Below, one piece after another: positions 1 to 8,835 of a stretch of DNA of 64,000 nt. The first letter of the stretch is position 1. Every line of letters starts with the position of its first letter. This DNA is from Massilia frigida (GTDB taxonomy: Bacteria > Pseudomonadota > Gammaproteobacteria > Burkholderiales > Burkholderiaceae_D), in NCBI RefSeq assembly GCF_011682175.1, contig NZ_WHJG01000025.1:49332-113331 (forward strand), read 5' to 3'. The notes under the pieces were generated by a model. The model had not been told where the DNA came from and made no database searches. It saw only the letters and a list, made by a program, of their open reading frames with translations. A program made the position numbers and the translations under genes.

Positions 1-723
1 GTCGCTTGCGCCACCTCGCCACTGGCCGCACAAGCCCAACTGACGCATGCCAGTGCAACGGTAACGATATCGCAATGGCAGTTCGAGCTAGTCGACCTCG
101 ATCTGTCCGACAACATCGCGCCGGCGATCAATTTCACCGAAAAGGTCGAAGGGACCAGCAAATACGCACTCAACCATCGCCTGCAAACAGTCGACACGCT
201 GTCGGGCCCCGGCTATACGCATGCAAGCGGCATCGTCGGCCTCGCCACCACCCTGGCCACGTTCGACCATTTGAGCGCGACGACGCATGGACGCGGCGGC
301 GCCGATAACCATCACTATTTCAGCAGCCACGCCATGTATGAAATGAATTTCGATCTCACGCCCATGACCGGCATCCGTTTCTCCGCCGTGACGACTTACG
401 ACCTTACCCCAGGAGAAGATCCGGACTTCTTCAAGCTCACCCGAGGCGTAATGGAAGGCCACATGGATGACGAACCTGGCGGTAATTACGAACACATCTT
501 CACCGATGATGCGTATGTCGAGGAGGGCAGCCACATCGGCACCTTGTCCGGCTACATGACAACTGGCGCCACGTCACTGCAGGGCCGGCTCAACCTGCAC
601 GCCATCAGCTACGTCCTGCTCGATACCTCTCCCGTCCCGGAACCGGGGACGTATGCCATGCTGCTGGCCGGTGTCGGCGTGCTCGGTGCGGCGCGCCGGC
701 GCGCCCGCCAGCGGCTTGGGTGA
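1..723 (+). CDS. PEP-CTERM sorting-domain exported protein (5' end missing)
   Basis: The reading frame is open from the first base of the window, so the start and most of the signal peptide lie to the left. The first residues (ending in AAQA) look like the end of a signal peptide. The C-terminus carries a PEP-CTERM anchor: VPEPGTYAML, a hydrophobic run (LLAGVGVLGAA) and an Arg-rich tail. Proteins of this kind are exported and handled by exosortase at the inner membrane; many are extracellular matrix or surface proteins. The central region has no domain I recognise. It is codirectional with the TonB receptor remnant but 260 bp away. Exosortase assignment is family knowledge; the particular role is unknown. 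Confidence 0.85.
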   Translation, partial: VACATSPLAAQAQLTHASATVTISQWQFELVDLDLSDNIAPAINFTEKVEGTSKYALNHRLQTVDTLSGPGYTHASGIVGLATTLATFDHLSATTHGRGGADNHHYFSSHAMYEMNFDLTPMTGIRFSAVTTYDLTPGEDPDFFKLTRGVMEGHMDDEPGGNYEHIFTDDAYVEEGSHIGTLSGYMTTGATSLQGRLNLHAISYVLLDTSPVPEPGTYAMLLAGVGVLGAARRRARQRLG

Positions 724-810
724 CGGCACGCTTGCACCGGCCGGATCGCCATGCCGGCGCGACGCGGCACGTGTCTAGTAAAGCCTATGAAACTATAGCG
801 TGATTCAGGG

Positions 811-822
811 AATCGTTTGACC
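811..822 (+). promoter_or_regulatory. candidate LacI-family operator upstream of TonB receptor
   Basis: The 12-mer AATCGTTTGACC occurs here and again, identically, at 8810-8821 just before the lacI-type gene. Its first eight bases fit the LacI-family core AANCGNTT. A second AANCGNTT octamer, AATCGATT, lies at 853-860. The rest of the 724-982 gap holds no gene that I can support. Confidence 0.45.
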
Positions 823-982
823 CTCCGATTTTTCGAATGCAATACTCAATTCAATCGATTCGCCCATCCCTGCAAGGCTGCATCGCTTGCCACAGCTGGC
901 GGGTCACCACTGTGTTGCATATAAGCGCAAGCGGGCTCGCCAAGCCGCGCGCACATAATCCAAATGGAAATCAGGAGACAAG

Positions 983-1815
983 ATGCTATTCCCAACGACA
1001 CGGACTCTGATGAGTCTGGCGGTCGCCAGCGCGTTCGGCTGTGCGCTCCTGCCCGGCCAAGCGCAAACTGCCGGCAGCGCCGCCGACAATACCGCCCCCG
1101 CCAATAACGACCCGGATCAAATCCAGGAAGTCAAAGTCACCGCCACCCGCCACTCCACCTCGCTGCTGCGCACCCCGCTGGCGGTCACGGCCCTGAGCCA
1201 GGACCCGCTCACGCGCAAGGGCGCCCAGAGCCTCAGGGACCTGGCCGGCGACATCCCCAACGTCGTCATCGAAAACACCGGCCTCGATTCGGCCGTGCAG
1301 ATCACCATCCGTGGTATCACCTCGACCAACTTCACCGAAACGGGCGACCCGGCCGTCGGCTTTCACGTCGACGGCCTGTACTCGCCGCGTCCACAAGGCG
1401 CGCAGGCGCCAATGTTCGACATCGGCCAGCGGAAGTGCTGCGCGGCCCGCAAGGCACGCTGTTCGGCCGCAATTCGACCGGCGGCGACGTCAACCTCATC
1501 TCGGCCAAGCCTGACTTCAGCGGCAACTACGGCAAGGCCAACATCGAGCTTGGCAACTACAACAGGAAGCAGGCCAGCATCGTCCAGAATGTCGCCGTCA
1601 ACGACATGCTGGCCCTGCGCGCCACATACATGTTAGTGCGGCGCGACGGCGACGCCAACCGGATGCGCGACCTGAGCGAAGCGAACGCGCCCGCTTACGG
1701 CTGGATCCCGGATGGCATCCACCACGTCGACCAGCGCTTCAACAACAAGGTCGGCAAGAAGGACTACTACACCAACCAGGACCAGTGGGCCGTGCGCGTG
1801 GGCGTGAATTACTGA
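983..1815 (+). pseudogene. TonB-dependent receptor, frameshifted and truncated
   Basis: The gene starts at ATG 983 with an AGGAGA Shine-Dalgarno at 973-978. It encodes a signal peptide, a TonB-box-like stretch (EVKVTATR) and the start of a plug domain. Near 1425-1437 the frame breaks: the expected plug motif VLRGPQGTLFGR continues only in another frame, which starts at about 1435 and ends at TGA 1813-1815. Plug and barrel normally take 700-900 residues; only about 275 codons remain. The last residues (VRVGVNY, aromatic end) are followed at once by a terminator, so an internal deletion may have joined the plug to the final barrel strand. The neighbours suggest an ancestral role in importing mannan oligosaccharides. 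It is probably non-functional. Confidence 0.85.
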
Positions 1816-1838
1816 TCCGTTTTACCGGGGTTGCTTGG

Positions 1839-1883
1839 GCCGGTGTACCGTGGACAATCCTGCGGTGTACCGGCTCTTTTTTT
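1839..1883 (+). terminator. Rho-independent terminator of the TonB receptor remnant
   Basis: An 11-bp stem with two G-U pairs (GCCGGTGTACC with GGTGTACCGGC), a 14-base loop and a run of seven T at 1877-1883, starting 23 bases after the receptor stop codon. Confidence 0.8.
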
Positions 1884-1912
1884 GTCGCCGGTGGCTGGCG
1901 GACCACGCGCGA

Positions 1913-2959
1913 TTACCAGCCGGTCAAGTCACGTAGCTGGGGAAGCAGTTCGCGCGCCATCGCGCCGTGCTGCGCTTTGGTGGGATGGGCATCGGTCGCG
2001 TCGCCCGGATAGTGGGCGGATGCCACGGCGTGCACGCGTGCGCTGCCGACGCGCCGGATGGTGTCGGCGATATAGCTGGTCAGGGCGGCCTTGCGCTCGC
2101 CATTGAGAATCGCACCTTCGGTCAGCACCACCAGCGCATGCGGATGATTACGCAGCAGCGTGCGCAGCAAGCCAACGTAGGCATTGACATAGGCATCGCG
2201 CTCCGGAATGCCGGTGCTGAAATCGTTGGTGCCAATCGCGACGACAATCAGGCCGGGCCAGTAAGCGGCATGGTTCCAGCGCACCCGTTGCTCTTCGTTG
2301 GCGATGGCCAGCTCGTAGAAATCGGGAAGATTGTCCTCATCGGTGCGGCCGTTCCAGCTGCGCAGCAACCCGCGCCCGCCATGGCAGACCAGCTGAACCT
2401 GCGCACCGAGCGCCTGCGCGGCCAGCATGCCGTACGACGCGCGCGGGTTCCACCACGACGGCTTCTTCACCTCGCCGGCAACCCGGTCGATGGCTTCGCC
2501 GCAGGAGACCGAGTCGCCGAGAACGAGCATTTTGCGCTGCGGGAGCACCGGTGCGGTGCGCAGCGTGCCGTCGGCCACGAACCGGGCCAGCGTGACGACG
2601 CCGTGCCAGCTTTCGGTACGGTGCATGATGTCGACGCGGTGCAGGCCCGCCTGGCGCTCGTCCACCAGCTTGATGGTTCGCGCCGTCGCCGACAACTTGA
2701 TGATGCGTGGCGCGCCACCGTCGACGATAACTTCGAGAATGCTGCGCTCACCACTGGCCAAGGCATCGACCGACAAGGCTTTGCCCTCGAACGACAGCGA
2801 CAGCTGCACGCCGGGATAGGAGAAGCGCAGGCTGCCATCGGCCAGGGCAACGGTCCTGCCCATGCGCGCGATGCGCGGGTCGTCCGCGCGCACCACTGGT
2901 TCGGCCCGGACGCCAGCATGGGCCAGCAGCAGCGCCAGCGCCAGTGCGGTGCGATTCAT
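1913..2959 (-). CDS. CE2-type SGNH carbohydrate acetylesterase, secreted
   Basis: A 348-residue protein with a signal peptide ending at VRA. An N-terminal beta-rich region of about 110 residues precedes an SGNH hydrolase domain with LVLGDSVSCG (nucleophile Ser), CHGGRG, AIGTNDFS and DATDAHPTKAQH (catalytic Asp/His). A jelly-roll followed by an SGNH domain is the build of CE2 acetylesterases, which remove O-acetyl groups from mannan or xylan. It is the last gene of the five-gene leftward operon, six bases after the preceding stop. Removal of acetyl groups would open acetylated glucomannan to the GH5 enzyme upstream. The substrate is inferred from context. Confidence 0.8.
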   Translation of the reverse strand: MNRTALALALLLAHAGVRAEPVVRADDPRIARMGRTVALADGSLRFSYPGVQLSLSFEGKALSVDALASGERSILEVIVDGGAPRIIKLSATARTIKLVDERQAGLHRVDIMHRTESWHGVVTLARFVADGTLRTAPVLPQRKMLVLGDSVSCGEAIDRVAGEVKKPSWWNPRASYGMLAAQALGAQVQLVCHGGRGLLRSWNGRTDEDNLPDFYELAIANEEQRVRWNHAAYWPGLIVVAIGTNDFSTGIPERDAYVNAYVGLLRTLLRNHPHALVVLTEGAILNGERKAALTSYIADTIRRVGSARVHAVASAHYPGDATDAHPTKAQHGAMARELLPQLRDLTGW

Positions 2960-2965
2960 GGCGCC

Positions 2966-3712
2966 CTACTTCATCAATGTTTGCACGTCGGGCAGCATGA
3001 CGTCGGCCCAGATGACGTAGCCCTTTTGCGTGAGGTGAAGATGATCGCCCATGATGTCGGTGCCAATGCTGCCATCAGGGCGCACGAACGACGCCCCATA
3101 ATCACGGAAAACCACGTGGCGGCCATCGCCCAAGGTCGCGACCATCTTGTTGAGCGTGACGACATTCTGGCGCCGCTCGCTCGCCGCCAGTTCGCCGGTC
3201 GGCAGCACGGCATTGAGCAGGATGCGCGCGTCCGGGTACTGCTTGCGCAAGGCCGCGACCACCGCCTGGATGCCGGAAAAAATCTGCTCCGGCTTCTCGC
3301 CGCACAGACCCAGATTGTTCACGCCGATGAGCAGCACAATCGCCTTGGGCCGGAGTTTCGCCATGCGCTTGTCCTGCAAGCGCCACAACACGTTGCCGGT
3401 ATTGTCGCCGCCGATGCCGAAATTGCCCGCCTTGTAGCCGCCGAAATTCGCTTCCCGGATCGCGCGCGGCCAGCCTTCGGTAATCGAATCGCCGATGAAC
3501 ATCAGGTCCACATCGCCTTTGTCGGCCAGGGCCAGCTGGTCTTCATGCATGCGCTGCCAGCGCCCGATCGACATCCACGGGTATTGCTGGGTACGCGGCT
3601 TGATATTGAGGGCGCAGGTTTGCACGCCGGCCGCCATATCGAGTGGCTCGGCATGCGCGACGTGGGCAGCCAGCGTACCGGCCAGCAGGATGGATAGAAT
3701 ACGCAGGTTCAT
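2966..3712 (-). CDS. SGNH/GDSL hydrolase, secreted
   Basis: A 248-residue protein with signal peptide MNLRILSILLAGTLAAHVAHA. All SGNH blocks are present: FIGDSITEG (Ser), FGIGGDNTGN (Gly), LIGVNN (Asn) and GDHLHL (Asp/His). The layout resembles the platelet-activating-factor acetylhydrolase-like branch of GDSL esterases. It starts six bases after the GH27 stop and ends six bases before the CE2-like gene, so it is translated in the same operon. A role as a second acetylesterase with different positional preference on mannan or released oligosaccharides is likely but inferred. Confidence 0.8.
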   Translation of the reverse strand: MNLRILSILLAGTLAAHVAHAEPLDMAAGVQTCALNIKPRTQQYPWMSIGRWQRMHEDQLALADKGDVDLMFIGDSITEGWPRAIREANFGGYKAGNFGIGGDNTGNVLWRLQDKRMAKLRPKAIVLLIGVNNLGLCGEKPEQIFSGIQAVVAALRKQYPDARILLNAVLPTGELAASERRQNVVTLNKMVATLGDGRHVVFRDYGASFVRPDGSIGTDIMGDHLHLTQKGYVIWADVMLPDVQTLMK

Positions 3713-3718
3713 GTTCGG

Positions 3719-4927
3719 TCACTTTGCTTTCAGGTGCAGCATCGCCACGCTGTGCGACGCGATGTTAAGGTCGAGGGATTGGCCGGTGTCGCCCGTCTTG
3801 CCGCTCCAGGCATCGGTCCAGCGGTAGGCCGTCTTGCCGGTATCGAGTTCGCGCTTGCTCAGGTCATCCCCGATCTTGTGCTTTTTCCAGTCCAACTTGT
3901 AGTTGACGGCGCCGGCGCCGCGATTGAGGATCATCAGTGCCCGGCCGTTATCGGCCAGCGGCTTGGCCCACAGCTCCAGCGTCCCTTCGGACATGAACTT
4001 CCATGCCTGCACGCCCAGCTTGTCCTGGTTGATCGCGATAACATCCTTGTTGGTGAGGATCTTGCGGGTCGATTCCGGCATCGAACGCAGGTCGTTGCCC
4101 GAGATGAGGGGCGACGCCATCATGGCCCAGATCGAGAAGTGGGCGCGGTCTTCGTCCTCGGTCATGCCCATGCCGACTTCCATCATGTCCATGTCGTTCC
4201 AGTGCCCGGGACCGGCGTGCTTGCGCAGGCCGGCCTGCTTGTCGAGGATGCGCAGCACGCCGAAGGCGGACCACGAGCCGTGATTGATCTCGCAATCCCA
4301 GCACGGATAAATGTCGCCGGTGGTGCGCCACGAATGGCCGATGTCGGCGCCCCACTCCCACGGCTTGTTGTCGCCCCACTCGCACATGCTGAGCAACATG
4401 GGCCGGCCGGCGCTGCGGATCGCGTCGCGCATGGTGGTGTAGGCGGCGGCCGCGTTCAGGCCCTTGGTATCGCACCAGTCGTACTTGACGTAATCGATGC
4501 CCCAGGCGGCGTAGGTGATCGCATCCTGGTATTCGTGACCGCGGCTGCCCGGGCGCCCGCCGCAGGTGGTGGCGCCGGCGTCCGAATAGATGCCCAGCTT
4601 GAGGCCTTTCGCATGCACGTAGTCAGCCAGCGCCTTCATCCCGGACGGAAAGCGCTCGGGATCGGGCTGGACGTTCCCGTTCTTGTCACGCTTGCCGTGC
4701 CAGCAGTCGTCGATGTTGACGTATTCGTAGCCGGCGTCCTGCATGCCGATCCTGAGCATGGCGTCGGCCGTTTCGCGGATCAGCTTTTCATCGATATTGC
4801 AGGCGAATTTGTTCCAGCTGTTCCAGCCCATTTGCGGCGTGGCCGCGAGGTTTTCGAACTTCTGTGCGGAGGCGTTCGCGCCCAGCAGCAGGGCCGCCGG
4901 GATCAGCAGCGTCGTCACGATTTTCAT
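3719..4927 (-). CDS. GH27 alpha-galactosidase, secreted
   Basis: A 402-residue protein. The start at 4927 is chosen because AGGAAG lies five bases upstream and a signal peptide (ending NASA) follows; an ATG at 4951 has no such site. GH27 signatures are clear: PQMGWNSWNKF near residue 31, YVNIDDCW near 69, YVKYDWC with nucleophile Asp150, and RTTGD with acid/base Asp205. A small C-terminal beta domain follows the barrel. It cleaves alpha-1,6-galactosyl side chains from galactomannan. It lies between the mannanase and the esterases in the operon, so debranching and backbone cutting would be produced together. Confidence 0.93.
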   Translation of the reverse strand: MKIVTTLLIPAALLLGANASAQKFENLAATPQMGWNSWNKFACNIDEKLIRETADAMLRIGMQDAGYEYVNIDDCWHGKRDKNGNVQPDPERFPSGMKALADYVHAKGLKLGIYSDAGATTCGGRPGSRGHEYQDAITYAAWGIDYVKYDWCDTKGLNAAAAYTTMRDAIRSAGRPMLLSMCEWGDNKPWEWGADIGHSWRTTGDIYPCWDCEINHGSWSAFGVLRILDKQAGLRKHAGPGHWNDMDMMEVGMGMTEDEDRAHFSIWAMMASPLISGNDLRSMPESTRKILTNKDVIAINQDKLGVQAWKFMSEGTLELWAKPLADNGRALMILNRGAGAVNYKLDWKKHKIGDDLSKRELDTGKTAYRWTDAWSGKTGDTGQSLDLNIASHSVAMLHLKAK

Positions 4928-4947
4928 GGATCTTCCTGTCGAAGAGT

Positions 4948-6285
4948 TCACCTCTGGAGCGAGCGCAGTTTTCCCGCATGGTCCTTGATCAGCGCCAGCG
5001 AACTGGCATCGGAGTCGAACACCGAGTACAGGCCCTGCTCTTCCTGCGGCGGATCGCCCATGAAGTCATTGCCCTGCTTCCACCAGTAGTCGGCGTTGGC
5101 GGCACGCCCGGCGCCGCCCCAGGCCCAGAAGTTCCAGCCCGCGATCGGATCGCCACTGGCGGCGCGGCGCTGGATCAGGTTGAAAATCTCGCCATAGAAG
5201 CGGTCGCGGATTTTGGTGCCGGCCTTGATGTCGAACGAGGCGCCGTCACGATCCAGCCCGAACTCTTCCAGCACGATTGGCTTGCCGATCGTTTTTGCCA
5301 TGTCGATGTGCACATTCAGGTAATCGCGGCTCTTGGCAATTGCCCCGTCCCAGCTCTCGACTGGCTTCTTGGAGTCGAACCAGCCCCAGTTTTTCGGCCA
5401 CAGGTGATAAGTAAGGTAATCGATGTGTTTCGACGAATGCGAGGCCATGAACAATTTGGCATCCTGCGCCGACCCGGCCAGGCCTTCGCTGCCACTGCTC
5501 ACCAGGTGGTTCCTGTCCAGTTCATGGATGTACTGCGCGGTCTCGGCGATCCATTTGGTGTAGATCGCTTTCTCCTTGTCGCTTGCCTTGCCGTTGCCCG
5601 GGCGTGGTTCGTTCGCCAGTTGCCACGACATGATCGCCGGATCGTCGCGGTACGCCTTGCCGTTGATGCTGTTGACCCGCCCGACGATCTTCCTGATGGT
5701 GCCGCGATACTCCTTCTGCGCGTCCTTGTTGGCGTAGAAGCGCGCCGTCTTGGCCATGTAGTCGTCGTAGTCCTTGGTCACGTTCGGGTCGATCGCCGGA
5801 GTACCTTCAAACCAGTTCAGGTACTGCGTCATCCCGCCCGACCACTGCCAGAAGTTGTTCAGGTAAAGCACGACCGTCATGTCGCGCTTGCCCAGTTCAT
5901 CGACCAGGAAGTCGAGGCCCGCCAGCAGGTCCTCGTCGTACTTGCCCGGACCATTGGTAGTGGCGGGCCGCACCGCGCTGGTCATCGCGGTTTTTTCGGA
6001 GACCGCCAGTACACGCACATTGTTGATCCCAAGCGCCTTCATGGTATCGAGTTCCTTGAGCAGGCGCGCACGCTCGCCCACGCCCGACGGCGAGCCCAGA
6101 TAGCCGCCGTACCAGAAATTGGCGCCGGCGATGTAATACGATTTGCCCTTGCGCGCGAAATGCGTATTTTTCACCGTCACGAATTCGCTCTTGCCCGCCG
6201 CGCTCACCGGTGCCGCCGCCGACGCCGCGCCGCTCACCAGACCCGCCATTGCCAATGCCGCACCCAACTGGTTCATCTTGATCAT
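4948..6285 (-). CDS. GH5 endo-beta-1,4-mannanase (subfamily 7-like), secreted
   Basis: A 445-residue protein with a signal peptide (residues 1-24, ending ASAAA). GH5 hallmarks are GANFWYGGYLG near 54, GINNVRV near 86, WQLANEP with acid/base Glu226, TYHLWP near 292 and VLEEFG with nucleophile Glu341. The GANFWYG start and Trp-rich active-site strands (LNNFWQWSGG) fit GH5_7-type mannanases. It cuts the mannan backbone outside the cell or in the periplasm. It begins six bases after the GH3 stop, second in the operon. Mannan as substrate is further supported by the GH27 and CE2 partners and the mannose-handling genes on the other strand. Confidence 0.9.
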   Translation of the reverse strand: MIKMNQLGAALAMAGLVSGAASAAAPVSAAGKSEFVTVKNTHFARKGKSYYIAGANFWYGGYLGSPSGVGERARLLKELDTMKALGINNVRVLAVSEKTAMTSAVRPATTNGPGKYDEDLLAGLDFLVDELGKRDMTVVLYLNNFWQWSGGMTQYLNWFEGTPAIDPNVTKDYDDYMAKTARFYANKDAQKEYRGTIRKIVGRVNSINGKAYRDDPAIMSWQLANEPRPGNGKASDKEKAIYTKWIAETAQYIHELDRNHLVSSGSEGLAGSAQDAKLFMASHSSKHIDYLTYHLWPKNWGWFDSKKPVESWDGAIAKSRDYLNVHIDMAKTIGKPIVLEEFGLDRDGASFDIKAGTKIRDRFYGEIFNLIQRRAASGDPIAGWNFWAWGGAGRAANADYWWKQGNDFMGDPPQEEQGLYSVFDSDASSLALIKDHAGKLRSLQR

Positions 6286-6291
6286 CGCGTT

Positions 6292-8547
6292 TTACCTTTT
6301 CCCGGTTGAAGGGACGGCTTTGCCATGCAGGTCCAGCTTGCGCGCCGGGAGGTCGACCGTGATGCTGCTTTCGCCAGTGCCGCCGGCATCCTGCGCCAGC
6401 AACAATGTGTACTTCCCTTTGGCGATGCGCCAGGTCTTGGACGGGCCATGGAGGACAGCCAGCATGCGCGGCTCCACCGTGAGCGTCACCTCGCGCGTCT
6501 CGCCGGGCTGCAGGTCGACCTTGTCCCAGCCGGCCAGGCGCTTGGGCGCTTCCCAGCGCGCGCCAAGCGGGGAGACGTACAGCTGCGCCACATCCTTGCC
6601 GGCCACCTTGCCCGTATTGCTTACCTTGAAGCGCACCTGCAGCTGCCCGTCCTTGTACCCGCCCGCCAGGGCTGAATATTCAAACCGGGTGTACGACAAG
6701 CCATGCCCGAACGGGAACAGCGGCTTGTGTTTTTTGAGGTCGAACCACTTGTATCCCACCGCCGCGCCTTCGTGATAGTCGACCTTGAACTGCATCTGCG
6801 GCTTGGCAGGATCGCCATCGAGCACGGGGCGCGGCAACTGGCTGAGGGACGCCGGGAAAGTGGCCGGCAAGTGCCCGGATGGATTGACATCGCCAAACAG
6901 CACGCGCGCGATCGCTTCTCCTCCGCGCGTGCCCGGGTACCACGCTTGCAGCACGGCCGCCGTCTTGCCCAGCCACGGCATCAGCACCGGACCGCTGGTC
7001 TCCAACACGACCACGGTGCGCGGATTGGCGGCGGCAACGGCCGCAATCAGCTCATCCTGCTTGTCGGGCAGCGCCAGGTCAAGCGCGTCGTTGGCTTCGC
7101 CGATCCAGTGGGTGCCGAACACGATCACCGCGTCGGCGCTCGCGGCCAGCTGCGCTGCCCTTGCAGGATCGGCGCCACTGTCGAAAACGACCTTGGCGCC
7201 GGGCGCCAGCGCGGCGATTTCCTTCACCGGCGCGGAAGGGTGGTACACCACCGGACCGGGCCAACTGGCCGGCAGCAAACCCTTGACCGCGCTGCCGCCG
7301 ATCGGATACACCTGCGACGAACCGCCGCCGGACAGCACGCCCTGGTCGGCATAGCCGCCGATGACTGCAATCGTTTTCACGTCCTTGCGCAAAGGGAGCA
7401 CCTGGCCGTCGTTCTTGAGCAGGACCATGCTCTCTTCGGCATCTGTGCGGCTGATCAGGCCATGCGCGGCAAAGTCGATGGCGCCGTCCGGCTTGACCGG
7501 ATGGTCCACCACGCCCTTGTCGAACATCGCGTACAAAATACGGTAGACCATATTATCGAAGCGCGACTGCGCCACGGATCCGGTCTTGACCGCTTCTTCC
7601 AGCGCGCCCGCAAAGTAGGGCGACTTGTCGAATTCGGAGCCGGACTGCTGGTCCAGCCCATTGTTGGCCGATGCCACGGTGCTGTGCACCGCGCCCCAGT
7701 CGGACATCACATAGCCCTTGAAGCCCCAGTCCTGCTTGAGCACTTCGTTGAGCAGCCACGCGTTCTCGCATGCATAGGGACCGTTGACGCGGTTGTAGGC
7801 GCACATCACAGAACCGGGGTCGCCCTGTTCGATCACCAGCTGCATGGCCAGCAGGTCGCTGGTGCGCGCCGCCACATCGCCGATGCGCGCGTCAAGTTCG
7901 TTGCGGCCGGTTTCCTGGTTGTTCAGCGCATAGTGCTTGACGGTCGAGATCAGGTGGTTGGACTGGATGCCCTTGACCGCCTGCCCCACCATGATCCCGG
8001 ACAGCAGCGGGTCTTCGCCGGCATATTCGAAATTGCGGCCGTTGCGCGGATCGCGCATCAGGTTCACGCCGCCGGCCAGCATCACGTTAAAGCCCGAGGC
8101 GCGCGCCTCGGCACCGATCATCGCGCCGCCCTGGTAGGCCAGCTTGGGGTTCCAGGTGGCCGCCGTGGCAAGGCCAGATGGCAGCGAGGTGCGCTCGCGC
8201 GGATTGGCGCTGGCCTGCGAGGCCACGCCAAGGCCGGCGTCAGTCTCGAACAGCTCCGGCAGGCCAAGGCGTGCCACGCCGGGAATGTAGCCGGCCGACG
8301 ACGGCAGGGCGGCCGCGATCTTGATGGTTTTCTTGGGTGCGAAGTCCGACCCGAAGTAGCCGTACACCCATTGCAGCTTTTCTTCCTGCGTCATCTCCTT
8401 GAGCACCAGCGTGGCGCGCTGGCCGGCGGAGAGGGCGCGGTTCATCCAGGGCATGGGCGCCTCGGCCGCGCCGGCAATGAGCGGCAGGGCGGCCGCGATG
8501 GCGACGGCGAGGGTGTGTTTGATCAGGGTGGTCGTGCGGGTGGTCAT
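6292..8547 (-). CDS. GH3 beta-glycosidase, secreted
   Basis: A 751-residue protein with a signal peptide (ending AGAAEA). It has the full GH3 layout: an N-terminal barrel with KHYALNNQE and the nucleophile motif VMSDWGAVH, the alpha/beta sandwich with VVVLETSGPVLMPW, and a C-terminal fibronectin-III-like domain (YTRFEYSAL to about 720). It removes terminal beta-linked glucose (or mannose/xylose) from oligosaccharides. It is the first gene of the leftward operon, with GAGGAG nine bases before ATG 8547. In a glucomannan locus it would take glucose off mannanase products. The exact sugar cannot be decided from sequence alone. Confidence 0.9.
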   Translation of the reverse strand: MTTRTTTLIKHTLAVAIAAALPLIAGAAEAPMPWMNRALSAGQRATLVLKEMTQEEKLQWVYGYFGSDFAPKKTIKIAAALPSSAGYIPGVARLGLPELFETDAGLGVASQASANPRERTSLPSGLATAATWNPKLAYQGGAMIGAEARASGFNVMLAGGVNLMRDPRNGRNFEYAGEDPLLSGIMVGQAVKGIQSNHLISTVKHYALNNQETGRNELDARIGDVAARTSDLLAMQLVIEQGDPGSVMCAYNRVNGPYACENAWLLNEVLKQDWGFKGYVMSDWGAVHSTVASANNGLDQQSGSEFDKSPYFAGALEEAVKTGSVAQSRFDNMVYRILYAMFDKGVVDHPVKPDGAIDFAAHGLISRTDAEESMVLLKNDGQVLPLRKDVKTIAVIGGYADQGVLSGGGSSQVYPIGGSAVKGLLPASWPGPVVYHPSAPVKEIAALAPGAKVVFDSGADPARAAQLAASADAVIVFGTHWIGEANDALDLALPDKQDELIAAVAAANPRTVVVLETSGPVLMPWLGKTAAVLQAWYPGTRGGEAIARVLFGDVNPSGHLPATFPASLSQLPRPVLDGDPAKPQMQFKVDYHEGAAVGYKWFDLKKHKPLFPFGHGLSYTRFEYSALAGGYKDGQLQVRFKVSNTGKVAGKDVAQLYVSPLGARWEAPKRLAGWDKVDLQPGETREVTLTVEPRMLAVLHGPSKTWRIAKGKYTLLLAQDAGGTGESSITVDLPARKLDLHGKAVPSTGKR

Positions 8548-8835
8548 CGTGCCTGTCTCCTCTTTGTATTTACCCGCTCGGCGCCCGGAAAGGTCGCCGG
8601 CCGGTTTATATGGATGAGGTGAGTGTGCATGCGGACGGTCGGCCGGTCAAACAGAAGGTGGCGCTTTCGATCATGTTTAGCCATGATCACTAAACACGCG
8701 GGCGGCCGCTGGCAGGGCGCTAGCCCGGGGCGGCGCGCTTGAGCGGCTTCGCAACAGTCTGCGCTGCCCTGTTTAGTAAAACCCGGCTAAACTGTTTGCA
8801 AACCGGACCAATCGTTTGACCATGGGCTCATCGAT
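8548..8835. promoter_or_regulatory. divergent control region between mannan operon and lacI, with several palindromes
   Basis: The gap contains two GTTTAG...CTAAAC inverted repeats (first at about 8677-8697 with a 9-base spacer, second at about 8771-8792 with a 10-base spacer), a perfect palindrome GTTTGCAAAC near 8793-8802, and AATCGTTTGACC at 8810-8821. The last is identical to the site upstream of the TonB receptor and includes a LacI-family AANCGNTT core. GGTCAAAC, its partial reverse complement, is near 8647-8654. These are likely operators for the adjacent LacI-type regulator; which one is used is not known. Confidence 0.6.

Noticed and set aside
983..1815. Programmed frameshift in the TonB receptor
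   Set aside because: There is no slippery heptamer near 1425-1437, and most of the barrel is missing, so decay is the simpler reading.
1967..3697. Long open frame on the plus strand opposite the two esterase genes
   Set aside because: It mirrors GC-rich codons of the minus-strand SGNH genes, has no domain or ribosome site, and both opposite genes have full catalytic motifs.
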